A stretch of 64,000 bases of DNA from Streptomyces sp. NBS 14/10 (GCF_002224125.1 NZ_NCSM01000011.1:334585-398584), one strand, 5' to 3'; positions 33,784 to 43,596 are shown, numbered from the stretch's first letter. Notes: generated by a model from the sequence alone, not told the origin. Program-made: numbers and translations.

Positions 33784-35250
33784 GTGCTCACCGAACAGGG
33801 CCTGGCCACCATGCCGGCCGTCGAGATGGTGGCCGGATTCGCCGACCGCACGCTGTCGCCCGTGCAGGTCCACGACGCCGTCCAGGCGGTGATCGAGGCG
33901 CGCGAGAGTGTGCTCAACGCGTTCTGGGTGCGGGATCCGGACGAGTCCCGCAAAGCGGCCCTGGCCAGCGAGGCGCGGTGGGCGGCGGGTGAACCGCTCG
34001 GGCCCATCGACGGCGTGCCCGTGACACTGAAGGAGAACGTCGCCCGCAGGGGCGTCCCCATGCCCTCGGGCAACGCGGGGACCGAGCCCGTCGTCCCCGA
34101 GGCGGACGCCCCCATCACCGCGCGGGTCGTCGAATCCGGTGGGGTGGTCCTCGGGTCGACCGTGATGCCGGACTGGGGCATGCTCTCCTCGGGGGTCTCC
34201 AGCCGGCACGGCATCACCCGCAGCCCCTGGAATCCCGCCTGGACCACGGGCGGTTCCAGCTCCGGCGCGGGGGCCGCGGCCGCGGGGGGATACGGTCCGC
34301 TCCACGTCGGCACCGACATCGGGGGGTCGATCCGGCTGCCGGGCACCTGGCTGGGGCTCGCCACGCTCAAGCCCAGCTTCGGAAGGATCCCGCTGGACGC
34401 CCCGTACCTGGGGCGCGCCGCAGGCCCCATGGCGCGCACCGTGGCGGACGCGGCCCTGTTCATGAGTGTCCTGAGCCGGCCGGATCCCCGGGACTGGTCG
34501 AGTCTGCCGCCGCAGGACATCGACTGGTCGGCGCCGGCCGGCGAGGTGCGCGGACTGCGGGTGGGGGTGCATCTGGACGCCGGCTGCGGGGAGCCCTGCG
34601 ACGCCGAGATCCGTGCCGCGGTGAACCGCGCCGCAGCGCTCTTCGAGGCGGCGGGAGCCGTCGTGGAGCCGGTAGAGCCGTTCATGAGCCAGGACCTCCT
34701 GGACGATCTGGATCTGTTCTGGCGGGTGCGGTCCTGGAACGACTTCCGCGCCCTGCCGGCGGACGCCAAGCTGCGCGTCCACCCCAGCATCATCCGCTGG
34801 GTCCAGGGGGGCGCGGATGTGCCGGGCACCCGGGTGCTCCAGTGCTACCAGCAGATCATGCGCATCCAGGAGCGGACCGTGGCGGCGACGCTCCCGTACG
34901 ATCTGGTGCTTTCGCCGGTGGCGCCGGTGGCGGCGTTCCCCGCCGAGCAGCCGATGCCGTACCTGGAAGACGCGAAGACCATGGCCCACATCGGCTTCAC
35001 CGCGCCGTACAACATGTCGGGCCAGCCCGCCGCGACCGTCAACTGCGGTCTGACGGCGGACGGTCGGCCCATCGGGGTGCAGCTCGCGGGCCGCCGATTC
35101 GACGATCTCGGTGTCCTGCGGGCGGCGGCGTGGTACGAACGGAACCGGCCTGCCGAGGCGGTCCCGCACTGGCCGGACAGCGCCCCCGGGGAGACGACCG
35201 GGGGAACCACCGGGGAGAAGACGACAACGCTCGAAGGGGAGACGCCGTGA
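33784..35250 (+). CDS. Amidase-signature hydrolase
   Basis: 488 residues from GTG 33784 (GGGAG seven bases upstream; GTG 33778 would be too close to it). The amidase-signature triad is visible: Lys in PVTLKENVARR (about 83), the cis-Ser in the Gly/Ser-rich TTGGSSSGAGAAAAGG (about 159) and the nucleophile Ser in GTDIGGSIRLPG (about 182). These enzymes hydrolyse a wide range of amides. Family alone does not give the substrate. It is translationally coupled to the GntR gene (GTGA overlap) and divergent from the importer operon. Confidence 0.92.
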   Translation: MLTEQGLATMPAVEMVAGFADRTLSPVQVHDAVQAVIEARESVLNAFWVRDPDESRKAALASEARWAAGEPLGPIDGVPVTLKENVARRGVPMPSGNAGTEPVVPEADAPITARVVESGGVVLGSTVMPDWGMLSSGVSSRHGITRSPWNPAWTTGGSSSGAGAAAAGGYGPLHVGTDIGGSIRLPGTWLGLATLKPSFGRIPLDAPYLGRAAGPMARTVADAALFMSVLSRPDPRDWSSLPPQDIDWSAPAGEVRGLRVGVHLDAGCGEPCDAEIRAAVNRAAALFEAAGAVVEPVEPFMSQDLLDDLDLFWRVRSWNDFRALPADAKLRVHPSIIRWVQGGADVPGTRVLQCYQQIMRIQERTVAATLPYDLVLSPVAPVAAFPAEQPMPYLEDAKTMAHIGFTAPYNMSGQPAATVNCGLTADGRPIGVQLAGRRFDDLGVLRAAAWYERNRPAEAVPHWPDSAPGETTGGTTGEKTTTLEGETP

Positions 35251-36017
35251 GTGACGGGGCACAGTTCCAGCAGGTCGCGCCGGTACGGCTCTACCAGCGC
35301 ATCGTCGAGCAGATCGAGCAGGCGATCACCCGCGGCGACCTCAAGCCCGGTCAGCGCCTGCCGAGCGAACGAGAGCTGGTGACGCAGTTCGGGGCGAGCC
35401 GGCCCACCGTACGCGAGGCCCTGCGCGTACTGGAGAGCAACGGCCTGATCCGCTCGCGCCCGGGTGACCCGAACGGCCCGGAAATCCTGCCGTTCTCCTC
35501 GGCGGGCCTGACCAAGGAGATGACCCGGCTCGTTCAGTTCGACAATGTGTCGATGGCCGAGTTGATCTCGTTCCGCATGATCCTCGACGGCTCGGCGAGC
35601 ATGCTGGCGGCCCGGCTGCGGTCCGAGGAAGAGCTGTCCGCCATGGAGCGGACGATCGCCGTCATGGCGGACGCGATCGAGAAGGGGTACGACGAGTTCA
35701 GCAAGGCGGACGTCGCGTTCCATGAGGCGGTGGCCGTGGCCAGCCGCAACTCCCTCATCGAGGTCTGCAACCAGGTGGTCCGGGGCGCCGTCCTCTCGCT
35801 GATCTCGGACAAGGTCGCCCATGCGCACAACCGCAAGGCGCTCATGCGCGAATCGCTCCAGCACCACCAGGAGGTGCTGGAGGCGATCCGGGCACGGGAC
35901 GGCGCGGCGGCGGCGCGCATCTCGCGGCGCAAACTCCTCGACTACTACGCCGGCTACGTCCCCGAGAGCGAGCAGGGCCCGCTGCTCGCCCTCGTGGACG
36001 ACGACGAGGAGGCCTGA
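35247..36017 (+). CDS. GntR-family (FadR subfamily) transcriptional regulator
   Basis: 256 residues, GTG start overlapping the amidase stop. The winged HTH spans about 10-75 (YQRIVEQIEQAITRGDLKPGQRLPSERELVTQFGASRPTVREALRVLESNGLI). An FCD-type all-helical effector domain follows (about 95-235), with metal/ligand-binding His and Asp candidates in KADVAFHEAVAVASRN and HHQEVLEAIRARD. FadR-subfamily members bind TGGT-N3-ACCA sites, which is exactly the type found at 22482 and 33654. It is therefore the likely local repressor of the sulfatase, importer and amidase genes. Confidence 0.92.
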   Translation: MSDGAQFQQVAPVRLYQRIVEQIEQAITRGDLKPGQRLPSERELVTQFGASRPTVREALRVLESNGLIRSRPGDPNGPEILPFSSAGLTKEMTRLVQFDNVSMAELISFRMILDGSASMLAARLRSEEELSAMERTIAVMADAIEKGYDEFSKADVAFHEAVAVASRNSLIEVCNQVVRGAVLSLISDKVAHAHNRKALMRESLQHHQEVLEAIRARDGAAAARISRRKLLDYYAGYVPESEQGPLLALVDDDEEA

Positions 36018-36036
36018 ACCTCCACCGTGACCGTGG

Positions 36037-39000
36037 TCAGACGTTGCGCCGGTACTGGCCGCCGACCTCGAAGAACGCCTCGGTGATCTGCTGGAGCGAG
36101 CAGACCCGCGCGGCGTCCATGAGGACGGCGAAGACGTTGCGGCCGCTCACCGCCGCGTCCTTGAGGGCCACCAGGGCGGCGTGGGCCTGGTCGCGGTGGC
36201 GGGCCTGGAAGTCGCCCACGCGCTCCAGCTGGGACTCCTTCTCCTTCTCGGTGGCGCGCGCCAGCTCGATGGTGCCGGGCTCGGCGGTGTCCGCATGCGG
36301 GTTGCGGAACGTGTTGACTCCGATGATCGGCAGGGTGCCGTCGTGTTTGCGCTGCTCGTACAGCATCGACTCGTCCTGGATCCGGCCGCGCTGGTAGCCG
36401 GTCTCCATGGCGCCGAGCACACCGCCGCGCTCGCTGATCCGCTCGAACTCGGCGAGCACGGCGGCCTCGACCAGGTCGGTGAGTTCATCGATGATGAACG
36501 AGCCCTGCAAGGGGTTCTCGTTCATCGCCAGGCCCCATTCCCGGTTGATGATCAGCTGGATGGCCAGGGCCCGGCGGACCGACTCCTCGGTGGGGGTGGT
36601 CACCGCCTCGTCATAGGCGTTGGTGTGCAGGCTGTTGCAGTTGTCGTAGATGGCGATGAGCGCCTGCAGGGTGGTGCGGATGTCGTTGAAGTCCATCTCC
36701 TGGGCGTGCAGGGAGCGTCCTGAGGTCTGGACGTGGTACTTCAGCTTCTGGCTGCGCTCATTCGCCCCGTACTTCTCCTTCATCGCCACCGCCCAGATGC
36801 GGCGGGCGACCCGGCCGAGCACGGAGTATTCGGGGTCCATGCCGTTGGAGAAGAAGAAGGACAGGTTCGGGGCGAAGTCGTCGATGTCCATACCGCGCGC
36901 CAGGTATGCCTCGACATACGTGAAGCCGTTGGCCAGGGTGAAGGCCAGCTGGCTGATGGGGTTCGCCCCCGCTTCGGCGATGTGGTAGCCGGAGATGGAC
37001 ACCGAGTAGAAGTTGCGGACCTTGTGCGCGATGAACCACTCCTGGATGTCGGCCATCATCCGCAGGGAGAACTCGGTGGAGAACAGGCAGGTGTTCTGGC
37101 CCTGGTCCTCCTTGAGGATGTCGGCCTGCACCGTGCCGCGCACACTCGCCAGCGCATGTCCGCGCAGTTCGGCGGCTTCCTCGGGTGACGGGTCGCGCCC
37201 CTCGGCAGTGCGGAATCTTTCCGTCTGCTGGTCGATGGCGGTGTTCAGGAAGAACGCCAGGATGGTCGGCGCGGGTCCGTTGATCGTCATGGAGACTGAG
37301 GTCGTCGGCGCGACCAGGTCGAAGCCGTCGTAGAGGGCCTTCATGTCCTCCAGCGTGGCCACCGACACCCCCGAGGTGCCGACCTTGCCGTAGATGTCGG
37401 GGCGTTCGCCGGGGTCACGGCCGTAGAGGGTGACCGAGTCGAAGGCGGTGGACAGCCGGGTGGCGGGCTGGCCCTCGGAGAGCAGCTTGAAGCGCCGGTT
37501 GGTACGGAACGGATCACCCTCGCCGGCGAACATCCGCGCCGGGTCCTCCCCGTCGCGTTTGAACGGGAACACCCCGGCCGTGAAGGGGAAGTAGCCGGGC
37601 AGGTTCTCCCGGCGCCAGAACCGCACCAGCTCCCCGTGGTCGGTGAACCGGGGCAGGGCGACGCGGGGGACCTTGTTGCCGGACAGGGACTCGCGGGTCA
37701 GCTTGGTGCGGATCTCCCGGTCGCGGACCTTCACGACCTGCTCGTCACCGGAGTAGGCGGCCACGACGGCCGGCCAGCTCCCGATCTGCTCCGTGACGTC
37801 GTGCGGAAGTTGCTTACGGGCGTCCGCCAGCAGCGACTGCACGCTCCCGGCGTCGGAGCCGGCCTCGACGAGCTCGCCCCTGACCGCGTCCAGGCGCTGC
37901 ACCCTGCGGGCCGCCCCGGCCAGCCGCTCGGTCTCCTCGTGATACCGGCGGACCGTCTCGGTGATCTCGGCGAGATAGCGCACCCGGTCCGTGGGCACCA
38001 CTTGCCGGATGCCCGAGGAGTGGCGTACGTCGACCGGCGGCAGCGCGCCCTCGGACAGCGACAGGCCCCGCTCGGCCAGGGCGGTCCTCAGGTACTGGTA
38101 GAGCGCCGTGACACCGTCGTCGTTGAACGTGGCCGCCGAGGTGCCGTACACCGGCATGTCCTCGGGCCGCATACCGAACGCCTCGCGGTTGCGGACCAGT
38201 TGGCGCCCCACATCACGCAGTGCGTCCTTGGCGCCGCGGCGTTCGAACTTGTTGATGGCCACCACATCGGCGAAGTCGAGCATGTCGATCTTCTCCAGCT
38301 GCGAGGCGGCGCCGAACTCCGGCGTCATCACATACAGCGAGGTGTCGACGAACGGCACGATCGCCGCGTCCCCCTGTCCGATGCCCGGCGTCTCCACGAC
38401 CACCAGATCGAACCCGGCCGCCTTGACCACGTCGATCACGTCGGACAGCTGCTCGGGGAGCTCGCGGCTGCCGCGGGTGGCCAGGCTCCGGAAGAAGACC
38501 CGGTGGCCGTCCAGGGAGTTCATCCGGATCCGGTCGCCGAGCAGCGCACCGCCGCCACGGCGGCGGGTCGGGTCGACCGCGATCACCGCGATGCGCAACT
38601 TGTCATGCTGGTCGACACGGAACCGGCGCACCAACTCGTCGGTCAGTGACGACTTCCCCGAGCCGCCGGTGCCGGTGATGCCGAGCACCGGCGTGACCCG
38701 TGCCGCCGCGGCGGCACGCACCTGGTCCAGCAGCTCCGGGGGCAGCTTGCCGAGCTCGGCACCGGTGATGGCGCGGGCGATCGCGAACCGGTCGCCGGCG
38801 AGTACGGCGGCGGCGTCGGCCGGTTTGCCGTCCCAGAGGTCGAAATCGCAGTCCCGCACCACCGAGTTGACCATCCCGGCGAGACCCAGCCGCTGGCCGT
38901 CCTCGGGAGAGAAGATCGTCACCCCGCGTCCGCGCAGTCGGGCGATCTCCTCGGGGACGATGACACCGCCTCCGCCGCCCACCACGCGGACGTGGTCGGC

Positions 39001-39267
39001 TCCCCGCTCGCGCAGCGATGTGGCCAGGTACTCGAAGTACTCGACGTGTCCGCCCTGGTAGGAGGAGACCGCGACGCCGTGTGCGTCCTCCTCCAGCGCC
39101 GCGTCCACGACCTCGCGCACGGAGCGGTTGTGCCCGAGATGGATCACCTCGGCCCCCTGGGACTGGAAGATCCGCCGCATGATGTTGATCGACGCATCGT
39201 GCCCGTCGAACAGCGCCGAAGCCGTAACCAGGCGGACAGGGTGCACGGGACGGTGCAGATCGCTCAT
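36037..39267 (-). CDS. icmF: Fused isobutyryl-CoA mutase (IcmF)
   Basis: 1076 residues in four parts. An N-terminal B12-binding domain has DGHDASIN, with the cobalt-ligating His about residue 23. A MeaB-like G-protein chaperone has P-loop GTGGSGKSS near 200 and NKFERRG further on. A linker and a mutase TIM-barrel from about 540 complete it. The barrel segment [24 protein letters not shown] carries Phe where methylmalonyl-CoA mutase has Tyr, the known mark of isobutyryl-CoA mutase. It interconverts isobutyryl- and n-butyryl-CoA with adenosylcobalamin and may accept pivalyl- or isovaleryl-CoA. An 18-bp palindrome lies before it, and a BtuF-like gene upstream. Confidence 0.95.
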   Translation of the reverse strand: MSDLHRPVHPVRLVTASALFDGHDASINIMRRIFQSQGAEVIHLGHNRSVREVVDAALEEDAHGVAVSSYQGGHVEYFEYLATSLRERGADHVRVVGGGGGVIVPEEIARLRGRGVTIFSPEDGQRLGLAGMVNSVVRDCDFDLWDGKPADAAAVLAGDRFAIARAITGAELGKLPPELLDQVRAAAAARVTPVLGITGTGGSGKSSLTDELVRRFRVDQHDKLRIAVIAVDPTRRRGGGALLGDRIRMNSLDGHRVFFRSLATRGSRELPEQLSDVIDVVKAAGFDLVVVETPGIGQGDAAIVPFVDTSLYVMTPEFGAASQLEKIDMLDFADVVAINKFERRGAKDALRDVGRQLVRNREAFGMRPEDMPVYGTSAATFNDDGVTALYQYLRTALAERGLSLSEGALPPVDVRHSSGIRQVVPTDRVRYLAEITETVRRYHEETERLAGAARRVQRLDAVRGELVEAGSDAGSVQSLLADARKQLPHDVTEQIGSWPAVVAAYSGDEQVVKVRDREIRTKLTRESLSGNKVPRVALPRFTDHGELVRFWRRENLPGYFPFTAGVFPFKRDGEDPARMFAGEGDPFRTNRRFKLLSEGQPATRLSTAFDSVTLYGRDPGERPDIYGKVGTSGVSVATLEDMKALYDGFDLVAPTTSVSMTINGPAPTILAFFLNTAIDQQTERFRTAEGRDPSPEEAAELRGHALASVRGTVQADILKEDQGQNTCLFSTEFSLRMMADIQEWFIAHKVRNFYSVSISGYHIAEAGANPISQLAFTLANGFTYVEAYLARGMDIDDFAPNLSFFFSNGMDPEYSVLGRVARRIWAVAMKEKYGANERSQKLKYHVQTSGRSLHAQEMDFNDIRTTLQALIAIYDNCNSLHTNAYDEAVTTPTEESVRRALAIQLIINREWGLAMNENPLQGSFIIDELTDLVEAAVLAEFERISERGGVLGAMETGYQRGRIQDESMLYEQRKHDGTLPIIGVNTFRNPHADTAEPGTIELARATEKEKESQLERVGDFQARHRDQAHAALVALKDAAVSGRNVFAVLMDAARVCSLQQITEAFFEVGGQYRRNV

Positions 39268-39309
39268 GAGGGCCTTCCCAGACAGCTGAGGGGACGCTGA
39301 CCAACAAGA

Positions 39310-39327
39310 TACTAGGACGTCCTAGTA
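39310..39327. promoter_or_regulatory. 18-bp perfect palindrome upstream of icmF
   Basis: TACTAGGACGTCCTAGTA reads the same on both strands and lies 43 bases before the icmF start, in an otherwise gene-free 116-bp gap. It has the look of a TetR-family operator. No matching regulator gene is adjacent, so the regulator is probably encoded elsewhere. Confidence 0.75.
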
Positions 39328-39383
39328 AATTACTGAAGGTGAGATCGGTGTGAAGAGAAGCACAGCTGGCGAACCCTCCCGGC

Positions 39384-40148
39384 TCACAGCGCGGCGACGA
39401 GCCGCCTCAGCATCTCGTGCGCCGGCAGCAGCGACGGGCCGTACCAGGTGATCAGCCGGCCGCTGACCAGGCGGGTCGGTGTGCGGTGGAAGGCCTCGGG
39501 ACCGTCGCTCTCGGTGAACACATACGGCTCGTCGGGCAGCAGGACGACACCCACGTCCGGTCGGTCGACCTCATCCAGCGCCATATGCGGATAGCGGTCC
39601 GCATGCCGGGCAAACGCATTGGCGATACCGGCCCGGCGCAGCAGGTCGCCGGTGAAGGTGGACCTCCCGATCACCATCCAGGGGTCCCGCCAGATCGGGA
39701 CCGCCGCGGTGACCGCGACCTCGGGAAGGGGGCCCGACCAGAGCTCCCGCGCCGCGTCGAGCCAGTCGGGGACCGGGACTTGAAGCGCCTCGGCGAACAG
39801 CCGCCCGAGCGAGTCCAGGGCCTGTGGGACGGTCTCGATGACGGTCACCCACACCGGCACTCCGGCGGCGCGCAGCCGGGTGACGTCGAGTTCGCGGTTC
39901 TCCTCCTTGTTCGCGATCACCAGATCCGGCCGCAGCCGGGCGATCGCCTTCCGGTCGGGGTTCTTGGTGCCCCGCACCCGTACCACGTCCAGATCACCGG
40001 GATGGGTGCACCACTGCGTCGCCCCGACCAGCACCTCGGGATGGCCGGCGGCGACCGCCTCCGTGAGCGACGGCACCAGCGACACCACCCGGCGTGGCGG
40101 ACGGGCCAGGTGCACAGCGGTGCCCATGTCGTCGTACAGCGGTGGCAT
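39384..40148 (-). CDS. BtuF/FecB-like cobalamin- or siderophore-binding protein without signal peptide
   Basis: 254 residues; ATG 40148 has GAGGGGAG five bases upstream. The fold is the helical-backbone metal-receptor type: RVVSLVPSLTEAVAA, VVRVRGTKNPDRKAIARLRPDLVIANKEENRE, and WMVIGRSTFTGDLLRRAGIANAFA. It resembles BtuF-type cobalamin-binding proteins, but there is neither a signal peptide nor a lipobox, so it would stay inside the cell, and no permease or ATPase gene is nearby. The neighbouring B12-dependent mutase supports a cobalamin link. A longer in-frame start upstream has no ribosome site. Confidence 0.75.
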   Translation of the reverse strand: MPPLYDDMGTAVHLARPPRRVVSLVPSLTEAVAAGHPEVLVGATQWCTHPGDLDVVRVRGTKNPDRKAIARLRPDLVIANKEENRELDVTRLRAAGVPVWVTVIETVPQALDSLGRLFAEALQVPVPDWLDAARELWSGPLPEVAVTAAVPIWRDPWMVIGRSTFTGDLLRRAGIANAFARHADRYPHMALDEVDRPDVGVVLLPDEPYVFTESDGPEAFHRTPTRLVSGRLITWYGPSLLPAHEMLRRLVAAL

Positions 40149-40251
40149 GGCCGCTCCCCTCGCTTTGGCTCGTCTTCCCCACGATTTGCAGGCTTTTCCA
40201 AAAAAACGTACCCCCCGGCTTTCTGCTACCGAATGTTCCCAAAAAGGAAAC

Positions 40252-40264
40252 GGGGTTGAACCCC
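40252..40264. promoter_or_regulatory. Short palindrome in the promoter region of the GT/kinase/MFS operon
   Basis: GGGGTT-G-AACCCC lies 64 bases upstream of the first gene, in a locally AT-richer 180-bp gap that also holds TTCCCAAAAAGGAA (40236-40249) and TTGACT at 40271. No clear -10 box can be assigned. Confidence 0.4.
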
Positions 40265-40328
40265 AATGGATTGACTGTTGTAACCTCTGCTTTCTCGTCC
40301 GGTCATCTTGTCGCCGAGAGGAATACAC

Positions 40329-41513
40329 GTGGGTTTATCCCCCGGAATCAGGCCCTCTTCCGTCCGCGCCGCGGGGAAGGCACGTGCCGTCCTCTACGTC
40401 GTCCACAACCGGGTCTCCCTGCGGACGCTGCGCCGGGTGCACCGGCTGCTGGCGGACGACGGACGCCTGTCCTTCGCCGCGACGCTGGCCCCGGACCACT
40501 TCGGGCAGGGCTGCGAGGCGGAGGTGGGCCGCTGGGGCCTGCCCCTGGTGCCGTTCGACGCCGCGACCGCCGAGCCCTGGGACCTGGCGGTCTTCGGCAA
40601 CCACGGCGGAGCCCACCTGTTCACCCGGGCCGGTGCCCGGGTGTTCGTGCCGCACGGGGTGGGCGCGGGCAAACAGGCGTTGGGCCAGGACTTCACCTAC
40701 GGCCCGGATTTCGTCCTGCGCTCGGGCGAGCCGATCTACACCGCCATGTTCGAAGCGAGCGAAGAGGGGCGGGAGCGGGCCGAGGACATCACCCCTCGGC
40801 TCGCCGGGCGCATACGGGTCGTCGGGGATCTGGAGACCGACGAATTCCTCGCCGTCCTCGCGCGCCGCGCCACCGCCCGCGCCCTGCTGGGCGTCGGCCC
40901 CGAGGACCTTCTCGTACTGCTCTCGGCCACCTGGGGCGATGCCGGGATGCTCGCGTGGCACGGCCCCACCCTGCTGAAGAGCGCCCGTCGGCTGCCCGGA
41001 CACGTCCGGGTCGTCCTCAAACCACACCCCCACAACTGGGACCCGCGCGGACGCCCCCGTCCCCACCTCGCCCGCGCTCTCGCCGCCGCCCCGGAGACGG
41101 TCTGCCTCGTCCCGCCGTGGCAGTCCTGGATGGGCGCGTACGCCGCCGCCGACCTCGCGGTGTACGACTTCGGCTCGCTCGCCCTGCGCTTCGCCCTGCG
41201 GCCCAGGCCGATGGTCGCCGTCCCCGCCGAACCGGGTGCCGTCACCCCCGGTTCCCCGGTGGACGCGCTGCGCGCCATGACGCCCGTACTGGCCGCGCCC
41301 TCGCTGCCGCGGGCCCTCGAACTCGCCCTGGAGACGGGGGCGCCGCCGGGGCTCGCCGACCTCGCGCCCCGGTTCGTCAGCCACCCCGGTCAGGCCGCGC
41401 CCCGCACCCGCGGCGCGCTGTACGAGCTGCTCGACCTGGCCGTACCGGGCCCGTGGGAGGGAGGGCGGGAGGAGGGGGCGACGAAGGAAAGGCAGCTGGA
41501 GGCGAGCGGATGA
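40329..41513 (+). CDS. GT-B-like protein of the CDP-glycerol transferase/epimerase type, TTA-containing
   Basis: 394 residues from GTG 40329, with AGAGGAA five bases upstream; an earlier TTG 40308 is less likely. The pattern (VLYVVHNRVSLRTLRRVHRLL, VFVPHGVGAGKQALGQDF, VLLSATWGDAGML, VVLKPHPHNWDP, WMGAYAAADLAVYDFGS) is that of the GT-B superfamily shared by CDP-glycerol glycerophosphotransferases and UDP-GlcNAc 2-epimerases. Donor and acceptor are unknown. Codon 3 is TTA (40335-40337), the rare codon read by the bldA tRNA, so translation may depend on developmental stage. Its stop overlaps the kinase start (ATGA), so the two are translationally coupled. Confidence 0.75.
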   Translation: MGLSPGIRPSSVRAAGKARAVLYVVHNRVSLRTLRRVHRLLADDGRLSFAATLAPDHFGQGCEAEVGRWGLPLVPFDAATAEPWDLAVFGNHGGAHLFTRAGARVFVPHGVGAGKQALGQDFTYGPDFVLRSGEPIYTAMFEASEEGRERAEDITPRLAGRIRVVGDLETDEFLAVLARRATARALLGVGPEDLLVLLSATWGDAGMLAWHGPTLLKSARRLPGHVRVVLKPHPHNWDPRGRPRPHLARALAAAPETVCLVPPWQSWMGAYAAADLAVYDFGSLALRFALRPRPMVAVPAEPGAVTPGSPVDALRAMTPVLAAPSLPRALELALETGAPPGLADLAPRFVSHPGQAAPRTRGALYELLDLAVPGPWEGGREEGATKERQLEASG

Positions 41514-42367
41514 GGGCCGTCGTCGTCGGCATCGCCAACCAGCAGACCCGGCTGCCCGTGGCGGGCTTCCCCCACCCCTACAGCCCCGCGCGTCATCTGC
41601 CCGGCGGGATCGAGGACACGGTCGGCGGGGTGGGCTTCAACGTGGCCGCGGGCCTCGCGCGGTTGGGCGCCACCGTCGAGCTGATCACGCCGTTGGCCAA
41701 CGACGCCCCCGGGCAGGCGGTGCTGGCCGCCGCACACCGCCTGGGCATCGGTACCAGCCTGTGCACCCGGTCCCTGGAACGCACCCCGCGGTCCGTCGTC
41801 CTCGTGGACGCCGCGGGCCGTCGCCAGGTCAACACCGACCTCGGCGGGGCCCTGGCCGTCTCCTTCGACCCGGCCGCGTTCCGCGCCACCGCCGCAGGTG
41901 CGGACGTATGCGTCCTGGGCAACCTCGACTTCTCCCGCCCGCTGCTGCCCGTCGCCCAGCGGCTCGGCGTACCGGTGGTGGTGGACCTGCAGGACGTACG
42001 CGGCCCCGACCACCCCTACGATCAGGACTTCCTCGCCGCCGACACCCTCGTCATGAGCCACGAGCGCCTGTCGGACCAGGACTTGCCCGGCTTCCTGTGT
42101 GCGCTGCGCTCCCGCTCCCGCGCCTCGCTGCTCGTCCTCACCCTCGGCGCCGACGGCAGCCTGGCCCTTGCGCCCGACGACGCCGACTGCCGGCACACCC
42201 CGGCCGTGGACATCGGCCCGGTTCCCGACACCACCGGGGCGGGCGACGCCTTCACCGCCGCCCTCGCCCACGCACTCCACGGCCTGCGCCTGCCCGCCCG
42301 GAAAGCCGTCCGCGCCGCCACCGCCCACGCGGCCTGCCACCTCTCCCCCGGCGAGCGGCGGCGATGA
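41510..42367 (+). CDS. PfkB-family carbohydrate/nucleoside kinase
   Basis: 285 residues, ATG overlapping the previous stop. PfkB signature 1 is seen in GGVGFNVAAGLARLGATVELIT (about 40-61) and signature 2 in PDTTGAGDAFTAALAHAL (about 240-257), with the catalytic Asp in GAGD. These enzymes phosphorylate sugars or nucleosides. The start of the protein, ANQQTRLPVAGFPHPYSPARHLPGGIEDT, is not typical of ribokinase or fructokinase, so the substrate is open. It lies between the GT-B-like gene and an MFS exporter gene, all overlapping by 4 bases. Confidence 0.88.
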   Translation: MRAVVVGIANQQTRLPVAGFPHPYSPARHLPGGIEDTVGGVGFNVAAGLARLGATVELITPLANDAPGQAVLAAAHRLGIGTSLCTRSLERTPRSVVLVDAAGRRQVNTDLGGALAVSFDPAAFRATAAGADVCVLGNLDFSRPLLPVAQRLGVPVVVDLQDVRGPDHPYDQDFLAADTLVMSHERLSDQDLPGFLCALRSRSRASLLVLTLGADGSLALAPDDADCRHTPAVDIGPVPDTTGAGDAFTAALAHALHGLRLPARKAVRAATAHAACHLSPGERRR

Positions 42368-43596
42368 CGGGGCTGCGCGTACTGGTGGCGGCCCAGGCGG
42401 TGTCGCTGGCCGGCTCGGGGATCAACGCCGCAGCGGTGGCCTATCTGGTGACCGTACGCTCCGGTGTCCCCGCCCTCGGCCTGGTGCAGGGGATCCCGCT
42501 GATGGCCACCGTCGCGTGCGCGCCCTGGATCGGCGTCCTGGTGGACCGTTACGACGCCCGCCGCGGCCTGGTCGTCTCCTCGACGGTGCTGGCGGTCCTC
42601 ACCGCCCTGATGCTCCACTACGGAGCCTGGTGGTACGCCCTGGTCCTGGCCCTCCGCACGCCGTGGGAGGTCGCCCTCTCCGGGTCCCTGACCCGCCTCC
42701 TGCCGGCCGCCGCCGCCCGCGCCGGTGTGCCCGTGGCCAAGGCCAGCGGGACGATGTCGCTCACCGGCCGGCTGGCCACCGCCGCCGGGGTCGCCGCCGG
42801 CCCCTTCCTCGCCGGGACGCTGGGGCCGGCCGTCTTCGTGGCCGACGCGGTCACCTTCGCCGTCACCGCCGTCGCCTTCCAGACCTTGCGCCTGCCGGCC
42901 CCGGCCACCGCCGCGCGTACCGGAGCCGGCGTGACCCGCCAGTTCCGCGAGGGCCTGCGCTATCTGCACGGGCGGCCGCTGGCCCTCTACACGGCCGCGC
43001 TGTACACCGTCGCGGGCATCGCCTGGGGGGCCAAGGACACCCTGTACGTCGCCTATGTCGACGAACGCCTGGGCCTGTCGGCGGAAGTGTGGGCCGGCCC
43101 TTACGGAGCCGCGGCCCTCGTCGGGGAGACCGCCGCCGCGGCCCTGATCGCCTCCGGCCGCCTGGGCCGGCCCGAGCGGATTCCCGCCGTGGCCACAGGA
43201 GCGGTGCTGCTGCTGGGCGGCTGCCTGCTGACGGCCGCCGCGACGACCTCGCCACCGGTGGCCTTCGCCGCCAAGGTGCTGGAGGGAGCGGCGACGAACG
43301 TGGTCGGGGTGCTGGCCGTGACCTTCGTGTCACTGCTGGCGGCCGAGCAGCTGCGCGGCCGGATGAAGACCCTGCTGACCACGGCCAACCGCGTCTCCCT
43401 GGGCGGCGCGAAAGGGGCTCTGCCTCCCCTCGCCGGAGGGCTGGGCGTCCAGAGCGCCTACGCCGCGGCGGGGGCGGTGGTCCTGGCCGGTGTCGCCCTG
43501 GCCGCTCTCCTCCTGCCCCGCCGCCCCGCTCAGCCCGGGGGCGACGTCGGTGGCCATACCCACAGGTCTCAGAGGGCCACCGGAAACTCGGCCTGA
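42364..43596 (+). CDS. MFS transporter
   Basis: 410 residues with about 12 membrane helices. The helix 2-3 loop motif appears as GVLVDRYDARRGLVV (about 55-69). The overall type is the MFS_3/enterobactin-exporter-like group often found with natural-product genes. ATG overlaps the kinase stop (ATGA). The 3' end overlaps the convergent LysR gene by 28 bases. It may export the product, or import the substrate, of the two upstream enzymes. Confidence 0.88.
   Translation: MTGLRVLVAAQAVSLAGSGINAAAVAYLVTVRSGVPALGLVQGIPLMATVACAPWIGVLVDRYDARRGLVVSSTVLAVLTALMLHYGAWWYALVLALRTPWEVALSGSLTRLLPAAAARAGVPVAKASGTMSLTGRLATAAGVAAGPFLAGTLGPAVFVADAVTFAVTAVAFQTLRLPAPATAARTGAGVTRQFREGLRYLHGRPLALYTAALYTVAGIAWGAKDTLYVAYVDERLGLSAEVWAGPYGAAALVGETAAAALIASGRLGRPERIPAVATGAVLLLGGCLLTAAATTSPPVAFAAKVLEGAATNVVGVLAVTFVSLLAAEQLRGRMKTLLTTANRVSLGGAKGALPPLAGGLGVQSAYAAAGAVVLAGVALAALLLPRRPAQPGGDVGGHTHRSQRATGNSA

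Noticed and set aside
36018..36036. CCACCGTGACCGTGG as a terminator between gntR and icmF
   Set aside because: The stem is only four or five pairs with a long loop; too weak to call.
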